A stretch of 64,000 nt of DNA from an uncultured Arenicella sp. (GTDB taxonomy: Bacteria > Pseudomonadota > Gammaproteobacteria > Arenicellales > Arenicellaceae), in the NCBI GenBank assembly GCA_938048185.1, contig CALIVT010000003.1, positions 1-64,000 on the forward strand, given 5' to 3'. Each line of letters opens with the position of its first letter. The stretch's first letter is position 1. Positions 28,179 through 39,114 of this stretch are shown piece after piece. The notes beneath the pieces are model-generated. The model saw only the letters and a list, made by a program, of their open reading frames with translations, was not told the origin of the DNA and searched no databases. A program made the translations under genes and the position numbers.

Positions 28179-28222
28179 GCCGATAAATCAATAGAAATCA
28201 GTCTTTCTATTGATTTATCGGC
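28179..28222. terminator. Perfect 19-bp inverted repeat between murB and the vWA/ExbB-like cluster
   Basis: Two perfectly complementary 19-base arms (28179-28197 and 28204-28222) with a 6-base loop. It lies 30 bp after the murB stop and 90 bp before the start of the TPR/TonB-C-like gene. No long T run follows on either strand, so it may be a factor-assisted terminator, an mRNA stabiliser or an operator for the cluster. Confidence 0.6.
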
Positions 28223-28251
28223 AGGCTTGCTAGCGTCGCCCAATTAAGGGC

Positions 28252-29262
28252 TTAGTAGAGACGGGGCTCTATTTCTAATTCGACTGAGAAACGAGTTCGT
28301 ACGTCTTCTTGAATGGCTTGGGCTAGGGCTAAAACCGACTCACCAGTGCGCTGCAATGGGTTAGTAATCACCAAAGCATGATCATGATGCACCTTCACCC
28401 CATCAACTGATTTTGACTTCCAACCCAGATGCTCAATCAACCAAGCGGCCGCCAGTTTAAAGCCGTCGCCATAATCGAAACCAATTAAATTCGGATGTTT
28501 CACTAACAATGCATGGTAGTGCTCGGCACTAACTACTGGGTTTTTAAAAAAACTGCCGGCGTTCGGAATATCGTCAGGACTCGGTAGTTTGTGTTGGCGG
28601 ATAGCGCAAACCGCGTCGAAGACCGCTCGGGGGCTCGGCGCACCACCGACTCTAGACGCGAGCGCGGGATAGCTCAGATTACAGTTGGGCGTGCGTGAGA
28701 GCACAAAGTTAACGGCAGTGATAATGGCCTTGCCGGCTAATGCATGTTTAAAGATACTGTCACGGTAGGCGAACTGACATTGCGCATTAGTGAGTCGGCA
28801 CAACTCACCTGATTCTATGTCTAAATAATCGACTGAGCTAACAAAATCTTTGACCTCAACGCCGTAAGCGCCGATGTTCTGAATCGGAGACGCACCAACC
28901 AAACCAGGGATTAACGCAAGATTCTCAAGGCCAAACCAGGCTTGGGTGATGGCGTACTCGACCAGCGCGTGCCAGTTTTCGCCGGCCGCCACTGAGATTT
29001 CAATTTGATCATCGTGCTGTCCTAATGTCTTTACGCCGCGCAAACGATTTAGTATCACCAAACCAGCATAATTCTTGGTAAAGACAGTGTTACTGCCCTC
29101 GCCTAAAATTAGGACGGGTAAACTTCGTTGTTGTGCGAAAGCTAAGCTTGCTCGCACTTGATCCACGCTCGTACACGTGACACAAAAAGCGGCGGTCGCT
29201 GGAATTGCGAGCGTATTCAGCGCCAATAAGCTGACACCTGTTTCAATACTCGCTTGCGGCAT
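28252..29262 (-). CDS. murB: UDP-N-acetylenolpyruvoylglucosamine reductase MurB
   Basis: FAD enzyme that reduces UDP-GlcNAc-enolpyruvate to UDP-MurNAc in peptidoglycan synthesis. FAD-binding segments are LILGEGSNTVF and IPGLVGASPIQNIGAYGVEV. The catalytic Ser is in NAGSFFKNPVV, and the C-terminal Glu is in EIEPRLY, typical of the long, E. coli-type MurB. 336 aa. It starts 13 bp after aspS, an unusual pairing that makes it the last gene of the fmdB-DUF502-aspS unit. Confidence 0.96.
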   Translation of the reverse strand: MPQASIETGVSLLALNTLAIPATAAFCVTCTSVDQVRASLAFAQQRSLPVLILGEGSNTVFTKNYAGLVILNRLRGVKTLGQHDDQIEISVAAGENWHALVEYAITQAWFGLENLALIPGLVGASPIQNIGAYGVEVKDFVSSVDYLDIESGELCRLTNAQCQFAYRDSIFKHALAGKAIITAVNFVLSRTPNCNLSYPALASRVGGAPSPRAVFDAVCAIRQHKLPSPDDIPNAGSFFKNPVVSAEHYHALLVKHPNLIGFDYGDGFKLAAAWLIEHLGWKSKSVDGVKVHHDHALVITNPLQRTGESVLALAQAIQEDVRTRFSVELEIEPRLY

Positions 29263-29275
29263 GTTTAGCGAGCGA

Positions 29276-31090
29276 TCACTGCGCCTCGTCCGGCGAGCTT
29301 TGCTGAGCCGCTTGCGCCGCTGGGCTTAGGCGAATATGTAAGTCTCGCAATTGAGTTTTATCCACTGCGCTCGGTGCCGCGGTCAGCAGGCAAGACGCCT
29401 TCTGTGTTTTTGGAAACGCAATCACATCTCGGATGGACTCAACCTCAGACATCATCGCAACAATACGGTCTATACCAAACGCGATGCCACCATGCGGCGG
29501 CGCGCCATAGCGCAAGGCATCTAATAGGAATCCAAATTTCTCTTCTGCTTCTTCATCACCAATACCCAACGCCGTGAAGGCTTGACGCTGCACATCGGTT
29601 TGGTGAATACGAATTGAGCCACCACCCAGTTCAGTACCGTTTAGCACCATGTCATACGCTCGCGACAATACATTGCCTGGGTTAGTCGCCAATTCTTCAA
29701 TCTGATCAAGCTTAGGCGCGGTAAACGGATGATGAAGTGACGTCCAATTGTTGTCCGAGTCTTTCTCAAACATTGGGAAGTCGACCACCCACATCGGTGA
29801 CCACTTAGTATCAATCATGTCTAGATCTGTACCGACTTTGACGCGCAAAGCAGCAAGCGAGTCATTCACTACCTTAGCGCTGTCAGCACCAAAGAAAATC
29901 AAGTCACCATCTTCGGCACCTATGCGCTTCATCACATTGGGCAGCACGTCGCCACTTAAGTTCTTAACAATGGGTGACTGCAAGCCATCTAAGCCAGCGG
30001 ATAAATCGTTAACTTTGATATACGCTAATCCTCGCGCGCCATAATTGCCAACGAACTCAGTGTAGATATCAATTTGCTTACGGCTTAACTTGCTTGCACC
30101 GCCAGGAATGCGCAAAGCCGCAACTCGACCGTCATCAGAATTGGCCGGGCTTGAAAATACTTTGAAATCGACGTCTTTCATCAAATCGGTAACGGACACT
30201 AACTTAAGCGGAATACGCAAATCAGGTCGATCAATACCGTACTCTTCAATCGCTTCGGCGTAGGTCATGCGCGGAAATTCGTCTGGCAAATCAACGTCAA
30301 GCTTAGCCTTGAACAAGCCTCGAATCATGCTTTCCATCATGTTCATGATCTCTTCTTCATTCATGAACGAGGTTTCTACATCAAGTTGAGTAAATTCAGG
30401 CTGCCGGTCGGCACGCAAATCTTCGTCTCGAAAGCACCGTGCAATTTGATAATAGCGCTCAAAACCAGCGACCATTAACAATTGCTTAAACAACTGTGGC
30501 GACTGCGGCAAGGCGAAAAAATCGCCTGCGTGTACTCGGCTAGGCACTAGATAATCTCGCGCGCCTTCGGGCGTTGACTTAGTCAAAACTGGCGTCTCAA
30601 TATCGCAAAAATTCTCGGCTTCTAAAAAGTCGCGAAAGTATTTGGTTACGGCGCTGCGCAAACGAAAGATTTTTTGCATCGGTTCGCGACGCAGATCTAA
30701 ATAGCGATACTTTAAGCGTACCGCTTCACTGGTATCGTCGTCGTCCAACTGAAATGGAATTGGGTCGGCGCGATTCAACACATTGATCTCGGTCGCATAG
30801 ACTTCAACCATACCGGTTGGTAAATCAGGGTTCGTGGTACCGTCGGGTCGCGCTCGAACTTTTGCTGTGACCTGCAACACATGCTCATTGCGTACCGTGT
30901 CAGCGACCGCAAAGGCGTCCGTCACGTCAGGGTCAACCACCACTTGCAACAAGCCAGAGGCGTCTCGCAGGTCAATAAAAATGACCCCACCGTGGTCACG
31001 ACGGCGTTGTGCCCAGCCCGAGACGGTGATGATTTGATCGATTTGGCTTTCGTTGATATCGCCACAAACGTGACTGCGCATTGATTTCAT
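29276..31090 (-). CDS. aspS: Aspartyl-tRNA synthetase
   Basis: Class II synthetase, 604 aa from ATG 31090, preceded by an AGAGAAGA Shine-Dalgarno region. The frame is open to 31207 but that overlaps the DUF502 gene. The N-terminal OB fold contains [21 protein letters not shown]. Motif 1/2 regions are [20 protein letters not shown] and [20 protein letters not shown] bacterial GAD insertion is followed by motif 3, [14 protein letters not shown]. Whether it also charges tRNA-Asn cannot be told here. Confidence 0.97.
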   Translation of the reverse strand: MKSMRSHVCGDINESQIDQIITVSGWAQRRRDHGGVIFIDLRDASGLLQVVVDPDVTDAFAVADTVRNEHVLQVTAKVRARPDGTTNPDLPTGMVEVYATEINVLNRADPIPFQLDDDDTSEAVRLKYRYLDLRREPMQKIFRLRSAVTKYFRDFLEAENFCDIETPVLTKSTPEGARDYLVPSRVHAGDFFALPQSPQLFKQLLMVAGFERYYQIARCFRDEDLRADRQPEFTQLDVETSFMNEEEIMNMMESMIRGLFKAKLDVDLPDEFPRMTYAEAIEEYGIDRPDLRIPLKLVSVTDLMKDVDFKVFSSPANSDDGRVAALRIPGGASKLSRKQIDIYTEFVGNYGARGLAYIKVNDLSAGLDGLQSPIVKNLSGDVLPNVMKRIGAEDGDLIFFGADSAKVVNDSLAALRVKVGTDLDMIDTKWSPMWVVDFPMFEKDSDNNWTSLHHPFTAPKLDQIEELATNPGNVLSRAYDMVLNGTELGGGSIRIHQTDVQRQAFTALGIGDEEAEEKFGFLLDALRYGAPPHGGIAFGIDRIVAMMSEVESIRDVIAFPKTQKASCLLTAAPSAVDKTQLRDLHIRLSPAAQAAQQSSPDEAQ

Positions 31091-31103
31091 TTTCTTCTCT
31101 AAA

Positions 31104-31787
31104 TTATTCTTGCTCGTCTTGAGCGGCTTTTCTTGCTTGCTGCTTATGCTGCATTTCGGCGGCGATTTTTTCTGCCTCAACAGGGTCATCAAAAGGATTA
31201 ACCACACCCGCTGACAAAATCATTTTCAAACCTACTTCCACTGGTATGTCCAAGCGTTTAATGTCGCTTGGCGGTACCATAATGTAAAACCCTGACGTTG
31301 GGTTTGGTGTCGTAGGCACATAAATATTAATTAGGTCTTGCCCGGCTACTTGCTGAAAGCGGCGTGGCGTATCGCCGGTGACAAATGCCAACATCCATAA
31401 TCCGCGGCGTGGATACTCAACCAGCACTACTTCGCGAAACGATTGACTGGCGTCGGCAAATAGGCTGGAAGTAATCTGCTTAACAGCGCCATACACCGAA
31501 CGCACTAACGGAATCCTTGACAACAAGGACTCCCATGCGAGGATTAAACGACGACCAAAAAAATTGGCGACAATCAGGCCGGTAAGTAACACCAACATCA
31601 GTGTCAGGATGACACCGAGGCCCGGAATTTTAAAACCGATTAGGTTTTCCGGTCGCAAGTTTGGTGGCAGCAGCAATAGGCTGCGATCGATCAGGCGGAT
31701 CGAGAACGCTAATACCAAATAGGTTGCCACCAGCGGCAACCAAACTAAGAGCCCGGCAACAAAGTAGCGTCTGAGTCGAGCCATCAT
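31104..31787 (-). CDS. DUF502 family membrane protein
   Basis: 227 aa. Two membrane helices (about 10-32 and 53-75), with the DUF502 signatures [19 protein letters not shown] and [16 protein letters not shown]. Function unknown in the family. It is conserved upstream of aspS in gammaproteobacteria, and lies 3 bp after the fmdB-like gene and 13 bp before aspS. Confidence 0.92.
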   Translation of the reverse strand: MMARLRRYFVAGLLVWLPLVATYLVLAFSIRLIDRSLLLLPPNLRPENLIGFKIPGLGVILTLMLVLLTGLIVANFFGRRLILAWESLLSRIPLVRSVYGAVKQITSSLFADASQSFREVVLVEYPRRGLWMLAFVTGDTPRRFQQVAGQDLINIYVPTTPNPTSGFYIMVPPSDIKRLDIPVEVGLKMILSAGVVNPFDDPVEAEKIAAEMQHKQQARKAAQDEQE

Positions 31788-31790
31788 AAA

Positions 31791-32144
31791 TTACTCAGTC
31801 GCACCCACGGCGGCTTTCGAACTACTGGACGTTGCGTCACCCGCAGAGCTGGGCGTTGAGTCAGTCGCGGAGTCTGATTTTTTGCTTGCGGCACGATCAC
31901 CGCCTTGACCGCTGGCGCTGTCATCATTCGTCTTCTTAGCACCGGCGTCAGGCTTTTTACCCGAATTTTTAAAATCTGTCTCGTACCAGCCAGTGCCCTT
32001 GAGTTTAAACGCCGCAGCGGTTACCTGTTTCTTTAATGCGGGCGCCGAGCACGCAGGGCAATCCACCAACTTGGGGTCGCTCATTTTTTGCAAAGCCTCT
32101 AGGCCATGACCGCATTCAGTGCATTGATATTGATAAATAGGCAT
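31791..32144 (-). CDS. FmdB-type zinc ribbon protein
   Basis: 117 aa. The zinc ribbon MPIYQYQCTECGHGLEALQK with a second CPAC pair fits the FmdB family, and FKLKGTGWYETDF is the usual conserved end. The remaining 55 residues are a Ser/Ala/Asp/Lys-rich tail. Members are suspected regulators, but no function is proven. The location upstream of DUF502 and aspS is typical. Confidence 0.93.
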   Translation of the reverse strand: MPIYQYQCTECGHGLEALQKMSDPKLVDCPACSAPALKKQVTAAAFKLKGTGWYETDFKNSGKKPDAGAKKTNDDSASGQGGDRAASKKSDSATDSTPSSAGDATSSSSKAAVGATE

Positions 32145-32186
32145 AACTTGACAATCGGGGGTAAAAACTAGCGGCGCATTATAGCG

Positions 32187-33539
32187 CTAACTTCCGGCTA
32201 CCGTCATATTTTCAATGACGATAGAGCCACATTCGGTATTGCCTCGGCTATCGTAATCATTACCGATGGCGACAATATTACGGTAAATATCGGTCAAATT
32301 ACCGGCAATCGTGATTTCTTCGACTGGATATTGTAACTCGCCGTTTTCAACCCAAAAGCCTGCAGCCCCACGTGAATAATCACCCGTCACCATATTGATG
32401 CCTGAACCAATAAGTTCAGTGACGAGCAAACCAGTGCCCATTTGCGACAACAACTCAGCGAAATCCTGACCCGTGGTCGACACGCTTAGATTGCGCACAC
32501 CACCCGCATTAGCAGTCGATTCTAGGCCTAATTTGCGCGCGGTGTAGGAACCCAGAACGTAGCTTTGTAAACGACCAGCCTCCACAATGGCACGGTACTC
32601 TGGTGTTGCTACACCTTCGCCGTCGTAGGTTGCACTGCTAGCAGCTCCGAGCTTGTGCGGATGTTCCGCGATGTCGACAAAGTTGGGTAAGATATCTTCG
32701 CCGACTTTATCCAGCATGAAGCTGGCTTTCTTGTATATTGCGCCGCCTTTTATCGCGCCAATTAAGTGACTGACTAAGCTCTTGGCCATACTCGGGTCAA
32801 ACATAACCGTCGCCTGGCAGGACGCAATTTGGCGTGCACCCAATCTAGCAACCGTTCGCTCCGCTGCTTTTAGACCAATCGCTTGCGCAGATTCAAGCTT
32901 GGCCGCGTTCCGATTGGAGTCGTACCAATAGTCTCGCTGCATGTTTTCGCCTTTGGCGCCGATAACTGAGCAAGAAACACTGTGTTGGCTGCCGTTACTG
33001 GCGCTTAGAAAACCATGAGAGTTAGCGTAGACAGCGCTGCCTGCGTAAGAGCTGACAGATGCGCCTTCCGAGTTCGTTATCAAGGTATCGGCTTGCAATG
33101 CCGCTTGCTCGCATTGCAAGGCAATATCTACCAACTCGGAAACTTCTGCTCGCCATTCGTGGTGTAGATCCAAGTCTCTTAGGTCCGTCGCCATGCGCTC
33201 AGCATCGGCCAGGCCTAGACAATCATCAGCTCCGGTATAACGCGCGATCGACATAGCGGCGTCAACCGTCGCTCGAATGCCTGACTCACTCAGGTCAGCA
33301 CTGCTGGCTGAACCCGTTTTATGATCTCTATATACGCTAATAACGAACTGTGCGTCGTTGTGCTTCTCAACCGTTTCCAACTCTTGTTGGCGCGCTGCGA
33401 TCGAGATGCCGGTGCCTTGGTGTAATGACACTTCGGATTGATCCATGCCCTTTTTCTTTGCGTAGTCGATGGCGTATTCGGCGGCTTTGGTTAAGAGCTG
33501 TTCGTTCATGGCTGAACTTTCTGATTTTTGGTCGTTCAT
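32187..33539 (-). CDS. pmbA: Metalloprotease PmbA (TldE)
   Basis: 450 aa, TldE/PmbA half of the TldD-TldE heterodimer that degrades unfolded peptides and matures microcin-type peptides. It lacks the HExxxH motif, as expected for this subunit. Recognisable segments are [15 protein letters not shown] and [20 protein letters not shown]. Its start overlaps the tldD stop by 4 bp, so both subunits are made together. Confidence 0.96.
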   Translation of the reverse strand: MNDQKSESSAMNEQLLTKAAEYAIDYAKKKGMDQSEVSLHQGTGISIAARQQELETVEKHNDAQFVISVYRDHKTGSASSADLSESGIRATVDAAMSIARYTGADDCLGLADAERMATDLRDLDLHHEWRAEVSELVDIALQCEQAALQADTLITNSEGASVSSYAGSAVYANSHGFLSASNGSQHSVSCSVIGAKGENMQRDYWYDSNRNAAKLESAQAIGLKAAERTVARLGARQIASCQATVMFDPSMAKSLVSHLIGAIKGGAIYKKASFMLDKVGEDILPNFVDIAEHPHKLGAASSATYDGEGVATPEYRAIVEAGRLQSYVLGSYTARKLGLESTANAGGVRNLSVSTTGQDFAELLSQMGTGLLVTELIGSGINMVTGDYSRGAAGFWVENGELQYPVEEITIAGNLTDIYRNIVAIGNDYDSRGNTECGSIVIENMTVAGS

Positions 33540-34984
33540 AACTGAACTCCGCCCACAGTTAGTGCGTCCATTTTCAAGGTGGGCTGGCCCACACCAACCG
33601 GCACGCTTTGGCCGTCTTTACCACACACGCCAACCCCGGAGTCTAAGCTCATATCGTTACCAACCATACTGATGGTTTGCATCGCCTCAGGGCCGCTGCC
33701 AATAAGGGTTGCACCTTTTACCGGGGCGGTCACCTTACCGTCCTCTATTAAGTAAGCTTCACTCGATGAAAATACAAATTTGCCGGATGTAATATCGACT
33801 TGGCCACCGCCGAAGTTCACCGCGTATAAGCCTTTCTTGACGCTCTTAATGATCTCTTCTGGGTCGTGCTCGCCGGCGTGCATATAGGTATTCGTCATGC
33901 GCGGCATTGGCAGGTGCGCAAACGACTCTCGTCTGCCATTACCGGTTACCCCCATGCCCATCAGGCGGGCATTATGCTCGTCTTGCATGTAGCCTTTTAA
34001 GATACCTTTTTCGATTAACATGGTATTTTGAGTTTGATTACCCTCATCATCGACACTCAGTGAGCCGCGCCGATCCGCGAGCGTACCATCGTCGACCACG
34101 GTGCACAGTTCACTGGCAACTTTTTCGCCAATGCGACCAGAAAAAGCCGACGTACCTTTGCGATTAAAGTCGCCTTCTAGGCCATGTCCTACGGCTTCAT
34201 GTAATAAAATGCCAGGCCAGCCAGCGCCAAGCACAACCTCCATAGTGCCAGCTGGCGAATCAATTGCCTCAAGGCTTACAAGGGCTTGCCGTACGGCTTC
34301 GTGTGAGTAGTGGTTGATCATCTCGGCATCAAAATAGTCAAAGCCCAAACGTCCTCCACCGCCCATAGACCCGCGCTCTCGCTTACCATCTTGCTCGACA
34401 ATTACTGCCACGTTAAGGCGGACCAGTGGCCGCACATCGGGTATTTGTCGTCCATCACTGGTTACGATCAACACCACTTCATAGACACCGGACAAACTCG
34501 CCATAACTTCTTTGACCCGGGGGTCGCGCTCACGCGCGGCACGATCAGCGTGTTCTAATATGGCCACCTTACTAGCGTCGTCAAGCGCGGCAATCGGGTC
34601 TAGTTCAGAATATAAAGGCTTGACCCCTTGAGTTTTCCAAGTCTGGTTGGCAGTGATATTTTGACCCTGACGGCCAATCGCGCTGACGACGTCAGCGGCG
34701 TTCAAAATCGCCTGAGAATTTAGGTCTTCGCTATACGCAAACGCGGTTTTCTCACCACAAACGGATCGCAAGCCTACGCCCAAATCAATATTAAAACTGC
34801 CCGTTTTAACCTGCCCTTCATCCAGCGACCAGCTCTCATGTTTGGAGTATTGGAAATACAAGTCTGCAAAATCGCTACCCGATACATTGGTCAGCTTCTG
34901 CATCACATTATTTAAATGCAAATCGGACAAGCCGGTCGGCTCGAGCAAGGTTGCTTGCGCGATAGAAAGATGATCTTGATTCAT
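33536..34984 (-). CDS. tldD: Metalloprotease TldD
   Basis: 482 aa catalytic subunit. The zinc motif [11 protein letters not shown] (HExxxH) lies at about residue 264. [20 protein letters not shown] is the second conserved block. It partners with PmbA, encoded immediately downstream with a 4-bp overlap. The upstream 240 bp carry a 12-bp tandem repeat and then yhdP. Confidence 0.97.
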   Translation of the reverse strand: MNQDHLSIAQATLLEPTGLSDLHLNNVMQKLTNVSGSDFADLYFQYSKHESWSLDEGQVKTGSFNIDLGVGLRSVCGEKTAFAYSEDLNSQAILNAADVVSAIGRQGQNITANQTWKTQGVKPLYSELDPIAALDDASKVAILEHADRAARERDPRVKEVMASLSGVYEVVLIVTSDGRQIPDVRPLVRLNVAVIVEQDGKRERGSMGGGGRLGFDYFDAEMINHYSHEAVRQALVSLEAIDSPAGTMEVVLGAGWPGILLHEAVGHGLEGDFNRKGTSAFSGRIGEKVASELCTVVDDGTLADRRGSLSVDDEGNQTQNTMLIEKGILKGYMQDEHNARLMGMGVTGNGRRESFAHLPMPRMTNTYMHAGEHDPEEIIKSVKKGLYAVNFGGGQVDITSGKFVFSSSEAYLIEDGKVTAPVKGATLIGSGPEAMQTISMVGNDMSLDSGVGVCGKDGQSVPVGVGQPTLKMDALTVGGVQL

Positions 34985-35142
34985 AATGATTTAGCTGAAC
35001 GTGAGGCGGCGAAGGCCAACTCTGAAGGGTCGATAATAACAAAAGTCTACGTTTATGTAGTTCTATTTGCGGGGCTGAAGAGGTCGATTCCAGGTGCTAA
35101 TGACGCGCTAACATTTTAGCCGCTACTAGTGGCGTAACTAAC

Positions 35143-35195
35143 GTCGCCAACTAAGCCGCCAACTAAGCCGCCAGTTAAGCCGCCAGTTAAGCCGC
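35143..35195. repeat. 12-bp tandem repeat, four copies plus partial
   Basis: Four copies of a 12-base unit, of the form GCCGCCAACTAA or GCCGCCAGTTAA (first copy begins GTCGCC), then a partial GCCGC. It begins 29 bp downstream of the yhdP stop on the yhdP strand, between yhdP and tldD. On that strand the units read TTARYTGGCGGC and carry stop codons. Confidence 0.9.
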
Positions 35196-35224
35196 TGAAA
35201 TAATGCGTCAGCTACGCACCTGCC

Positions 35225-38200
35225 TTAAGGAATGGGGCTGGCTTCTAACTTTTCAAGGTCCGGCATAGGCTTTTCTGGCTTGGGCGCGGCGTGCTGCTCA
35301 GAAGCCTCGAGCTCGGTCGCGTCACTCTGTAGTATAGAGTCTGGAACATCTCCCTTTTCAGACGCCTGTTGAAGCTCTAGATCTGAGCCTAATTCAGCAG
35401 CAACTTCATCAGTTTGAGCGTCGGCACTCAGGGTCGCACCAAGCTCGTCGCCAGCCTTCATTTCGACCATTTCAAAGTTTTCCCACGTACCCAAAGCACG
35501 GTAACTTTTAAAGCTTGATTTTCGCATTTCATCTTTAAATATGCGCTGAGTTAAAAATACAACGGCGCCTGCGGTCGGATTCGCTAGGGCACTTAACAAG
35601 GCTAAATTGCCACCCAATTCAGGAGAGACATGCACCTCCATGTCAATCAACTCTTTATCCAAATCCACCTTGCCCTCCATCCGTACAAATACCGCTGGGG
35701 CTAATATAAAAGCGTCACGCAGGATAACTTCGCCCTCCGCCAGTATTGCGGAGTAACGCATGCGGTCAAAAATCAGACCCGACGCAAAAACATCACGAAA
35801 GTCGAAAACCAGCCTGCGGGCAATCGCGTTAAAGTTGAGCAGGCCCAGAAGCTTACCGCCACCGGGCTCCACCTTCACTAACTCGCCATCTTTAATAAAC
35901 GCCTCAAACTCGCCGTTCAAACGCGCATACTCGAACTCATGTGGTGCACCAACCCAGCTCAGTTTACCGTCGACATTGCCCATACCCTTACGTATTAGGC
36001 CATCGAAATCCATGTCAATGAGCGCGCCCTCGGCTTCGTCAATGACCGTTGAAAACTCGAACTCAGACACCGAACCGTCTTGGGTATTATTTCTCCAGCC
36101 ACCAGTTGCGGTCGTCTTGATGCCATTGTGCACTAAGTCAAACATCTCGATTTGCCAAGCATCCTCGCTCGGCTTGGCAGAAAAAGACAGACTGCCTAAG
36201 TTTTTACCCGCTAAACGAAAGCGATCAATACTCACCGCAACGGACGGAAACTCAGCAGGCACCAAACTATAATCAACAGGCGCGAGAGGCTCGTCGTTTT
36301 CAAGTTCCTCCACTAGATTGAGGTAGGCGAGTTTAAAACCATAGTGCGCCAGCTCATCCCTGGGTTGCAATTGCATGGTGCCATCAACATTCTCGCCGTC
36401 TAGGGTGCCTATCCAGTAGCGACCATCAACCGACATTGCAGTGACATTCAAGGGACCAATGCGCCGCCCAAACAACAGCGGGTCCTTCGCAGAAATATTG
36501 ATTGACCGCATCGCGTCGAGAAAATCAGTATTATCGGTCGCAACCTTAGGCTGGTAAGACGCTAGGTCAATTATCGCGGATAACCATTTATCCAAATCAA
36601 CCGCGTCTTCTTCAATTAGAAAATTGATCCCGCTTTTGAGAGGCGCGGCACTCTCACTGCCGATACTGATCAGAGCGTTATCAAGCAAAGACGGCACCGA
36701 GGACGAGCCCGCTGGGCGCGCATTCGCCTTAAAACTGGCTTGCATCATATCGCGATAACTCACGCGCAACGACGGCGGCGTGGTTTTACCGCCGAGGGTC
36801 ATCGACAACGCGAAGTCTGCGGCGTCGTCGACCGGCTTAGCCAACGGCGCCGGCGCGCTAACCTCAATACCGACTAGGTTTGAGCTGCCGTTTATATCAA
36901 CGTTCCCACCGTCAATCAGCACCGACCCTTGCCAAGGCGCTTTGCCATCAAACCAAGTTAATAGATGCTCACCCACCCACGGTGTTAAATTGAGCGTATG
37001 CGCTTCACCGCTGGCGCTTAACTTCAACACCGGCGGTTGCGCTTGCTTGAGGGTTTCGAGCTTGCCAGACGTTTCACCGCCTAAGAATTTCGCGCGAATA
37101 TTGTCGGAGGTCACGCTGCGCTCGGTAAACTTTACGGTCGCCTCGATATCACTCAACGCGACATCGCCGGGTAACACGCCAAGACCGTCTCGAATTACAG
37201 CGGTACCGTTTACCCGACCTTGAGCAACGTTGCTTAGCGGTATTTCAACCTCAGTAGTAATGTCGACTGACCCTTCTTTAGGCAAAATGGGCAGCTCATC
37301 GAGCTGCTCACTGGGCTTAATTAGCGGGCCCTTGAAGATAAAGTCCATGCCCTTTATTAGCGACGTCGTCGTATTACCCTTAACCGTCAGCAAGCGTTTT
37401 TTGTCAAACAATGATGATATTGTTAGAAGTGCGTCTGTGACCGGGTCGCCATTGAGCCAAATTTGATCAGGGCTGATGGTAAGCAAGTCGTTGCGCACCG
37501 TCGCGACGCCTTGACCTTTTTCTGCCGCAGGCCAATTGAACTTAGGTGCATAATCAACGATCACATTGTCGAACTGAGCGGTGGCGTCTAGCGTTGCGGT
37601 ACCCGATGCGATTGCATCAGCCGTTGCCTCGCCTTTGTAGGTCACAACCCCATTCTTAACGGAGCCTGATCTAAACGCCGCTTTTGACCAGCGACTAAAT
37701 TTATCCAAGCGCTGAATATTTGGTAAATATTCGATCAACTTACTAATGTCAGACACTTCGAACTCGGCGTAGGCGTCGACAATGATCGGCGCTTGGCTTC
37801 TGTCAAGAACGGGTGATTCTAGCAACTCGCCGTCTTCAAAGCGCAAATCGGCGACCGATTCGACTTTAAACAATTGTCCAAAACTTGATACCTTGCGCGC
37901 GCTGGGATTGAGTTTAACCTCGGCATTGATGTTGGAAAGTTTCGCGTTGATATCCTCAAACTCGCCATTTCTAAGATTGACCGCAACGCCGCCATCATCA
38001 CCTATAGTCCAGCTAAACTCTCCCATCGCGCGATTGATTGGAAAGCTCCTTTGATACCAGCGAGCCCACTTAAACTCAGAATCACGGGTCGCGAATACGA
38101 AACGACCGCCGTCGATTGACGCCTTTAGTTCACCTCGTAAATTGTTCATTGCTGGCGCTCGCCCCACCGCTCTAAAACCAATATCAGATGCCGACGCCTC

Positions 38201-39097
38201 TAAGCCCCAAGACTCGATTGCCAGCAACGGCCCAGAGAAATCAAAGTGCACATCGTGCAAACGGCCAGCCAATTTGGCGTCAAGTAACCATCCCGTATTC
38301 GACACTAAACCAGATAGCTTAACAAAATCACGGATGCGCGCGATATCCAAGGTTTTCAGCAGTACCCGACCTTTGCCCTCGTTAACCCGCACCGAAAAAT
38401 CATTGGGTTCTAGCAGTCTAGCGCCCTCCTCGCCTAGCACCTCGAGCGACGCATCCCAATTACTTTGGTTAATTAAATCGCCATTAGACGTCGCAATAAA
38501 AGCCAGTACGCCTTTGGGCGTTGTGATCTCAGTTTGTAACTTACGATATTGTTCATCGCGCTTATAGGAAATAGAAATATTTTTGAAGTGCTGAATATCG
38601 TCGACATCTCGCCGCCAAATAATCTCTCCGCCTTTCCAGGTTGCTGCTCGTTGGTCTAACAACCACGACAGAACACGCTGGGTGAATTCTTTACTCCGAC
38701 GCTGCCCCTTGAGCTTCAAACCTGCGATCTCGACATCACTGCCATCCAGCGTGACAATCTCGAGTACCGGCTTAGTCACTTCGAATTCGGTAAAGCTTGG
38801 CCACAGACGCAATACCGATAGCGGGCTAACGGTGGCCGACAACGATTCGAACGCGAGCGCGGGTTGGCCTTCATTGTCGCCTTCTACTTGAAAGTCACGC
38901 AGTTGAACTCGTGGCGCGACACCTCGCCAAACCGTTTTGATGTCAGCAATACTAACGGGGCGGTCAAACGCCTCGCTGAGCTTAGCTTCGAGTTCATTTT
39001 TATAGCGATCAGCGTAGGTGAAATACGCGGCAACAGAACACCAAAACAAAACGTATACGAACAGCAGGCCGAGTATTATTTTAAGCAAACGTTTCAT
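35225..39097 (-). CDS. yhdP: AsmA-like envelope protein YhdP
   Basis: 1290 aa, anchored by one N-terminal membrane helix (about 5-27), then a very long periplasmic beta-rich groove. Family markers include LSEAFDRPVSIADIKTVWRG near the start and the C-terminal AsmA_2 block KVEPGGGKLLGLLNFNAIAR then FDRMRYSAILAEGEV. With TamB and YdbH, YhdP carries phospholipid toward the outer membrane in E. coli. The last 90 residues are an acidic Ala/Glu/Pro tail not usual in the family. The order rng-yhdP-tldD is conserved in gammaproteobacteria. Confidence 0.94.
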   Translation of the reverse strand: MKRLLKIILGLLFVYVLFWCSVAAYFTYADRYKNELEAKLSEAFDRPVSIADIKTVWRGVAPRVQLRDFQVEGDNEGQPALAFESLSATVSPLSVLRLWPSFTEFEVTKPVLEIVTLDGSDVEIAGLKLKGQRRSKEFTQRVLSWLLDQRAATWKGGEIIWRRDVDDIQHFKNISISYKRDEQYRKLQTEITTPKGVLAFIATSNGDLINQSNWDASLEVLGEEGARLLEPNDFSVRVNEGKGRVLLKTLDIARIRDFVKLSGLVSNTGWLLDAKLAGRLHDVHFDFSGPLLAIESWGLEASASDIGFRAVGRAPAMNNLRGELKASIDGGRFVFATRDSEFKWARWYQRSFPINRAMGEFSWTIGDDGGVAVNLRNGEFEDINAKLSNINAEVKLNPSARKVSSFGQLFKVESVADLRFEDGELLESPVLDRSQAPIIVDAYAEFEVSDISKLIEYLPNIQRLDKFSRWSKAAFRSGSVKNGVVTYKGEATADAIASGTATLDATAQFDNVIVDYAPKFNWPAAEKGQGVATVRNDLLTISPDQIWLNGDPVTDALLTISSLFDKKRLLTVKGNTTTSLIKGMDFIFKGPLIKPSEQLDELPILPKEGSVDITTEVEIPLSNVAQGRVNGTAVIRDGLGVLPGDVALSDIEATVKFTERSVTSDNIRAKFLGGETSGKLETLKQAQPPVLKLSASGEAHTLNLTPWVGEHLLTWFDGKAPWQGSVLIDGGNVDINGSSNLVGIEVSAPAPLAKPVDDAADFALSMTLGGKTTPPSLRVSYRDMMQASFKANARPAGSSSVPSLLDNALISIGSESAAPLKSGINFLIEEDAVDLDKWLSAIIDLASYQPKVATDNTDFLDAMRSINISAKDPLLFGRRIGPLNVTAMSVDGRYWIGTLDGENVDGTMQLQPRDELAHYGFKLAYLNLVEELENDEPLAPVDYSLVPAEFPSVAVSIDRFRLAGKNLGSLSFSAKPSEDAWQIEMFDLVHNGIKTTATGGWRNNTQDGSVSEFEFSTVIDEAEGALIDMDFDGLIRKGMGNVDGKLSWVGAPHEFEYARLNGEFEAFIKDGELVKVEPGGGKLLGLLNFNAIARRLVFDFRDVFASGLIFDRMRYSAILAEGEVILRDAFILAPAVFVRMEGKVDLDKELIDMEVHVSPELGGNLALLSALANPTAGAVVFLTQRIFKDEMRKSSFKSYRALGTWENFEMVEMKAGDELGATLSADAQTDEVAAELGSDLELQQASEKGDVPDSILQSDATELEASEQHAAPKPEKPMPDLEKLEASPIP

Positions 39098-39114
39098 ATT
39101 ATGTGCAGGCGATA

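Noticed and set aside
35143-35195. The short tandem repeats as CRISPR arrays
   Set aside because: Units are only 7-13 bp, directly adjacent, with no spacers and no cas genes.
35760-36272. A 170-codon plus-strand frame inside yhdP
   Set aside because: Antisense of a well-supported gene, with basic Ser/Arg/Pro-rich sequence typical of shadow frames.
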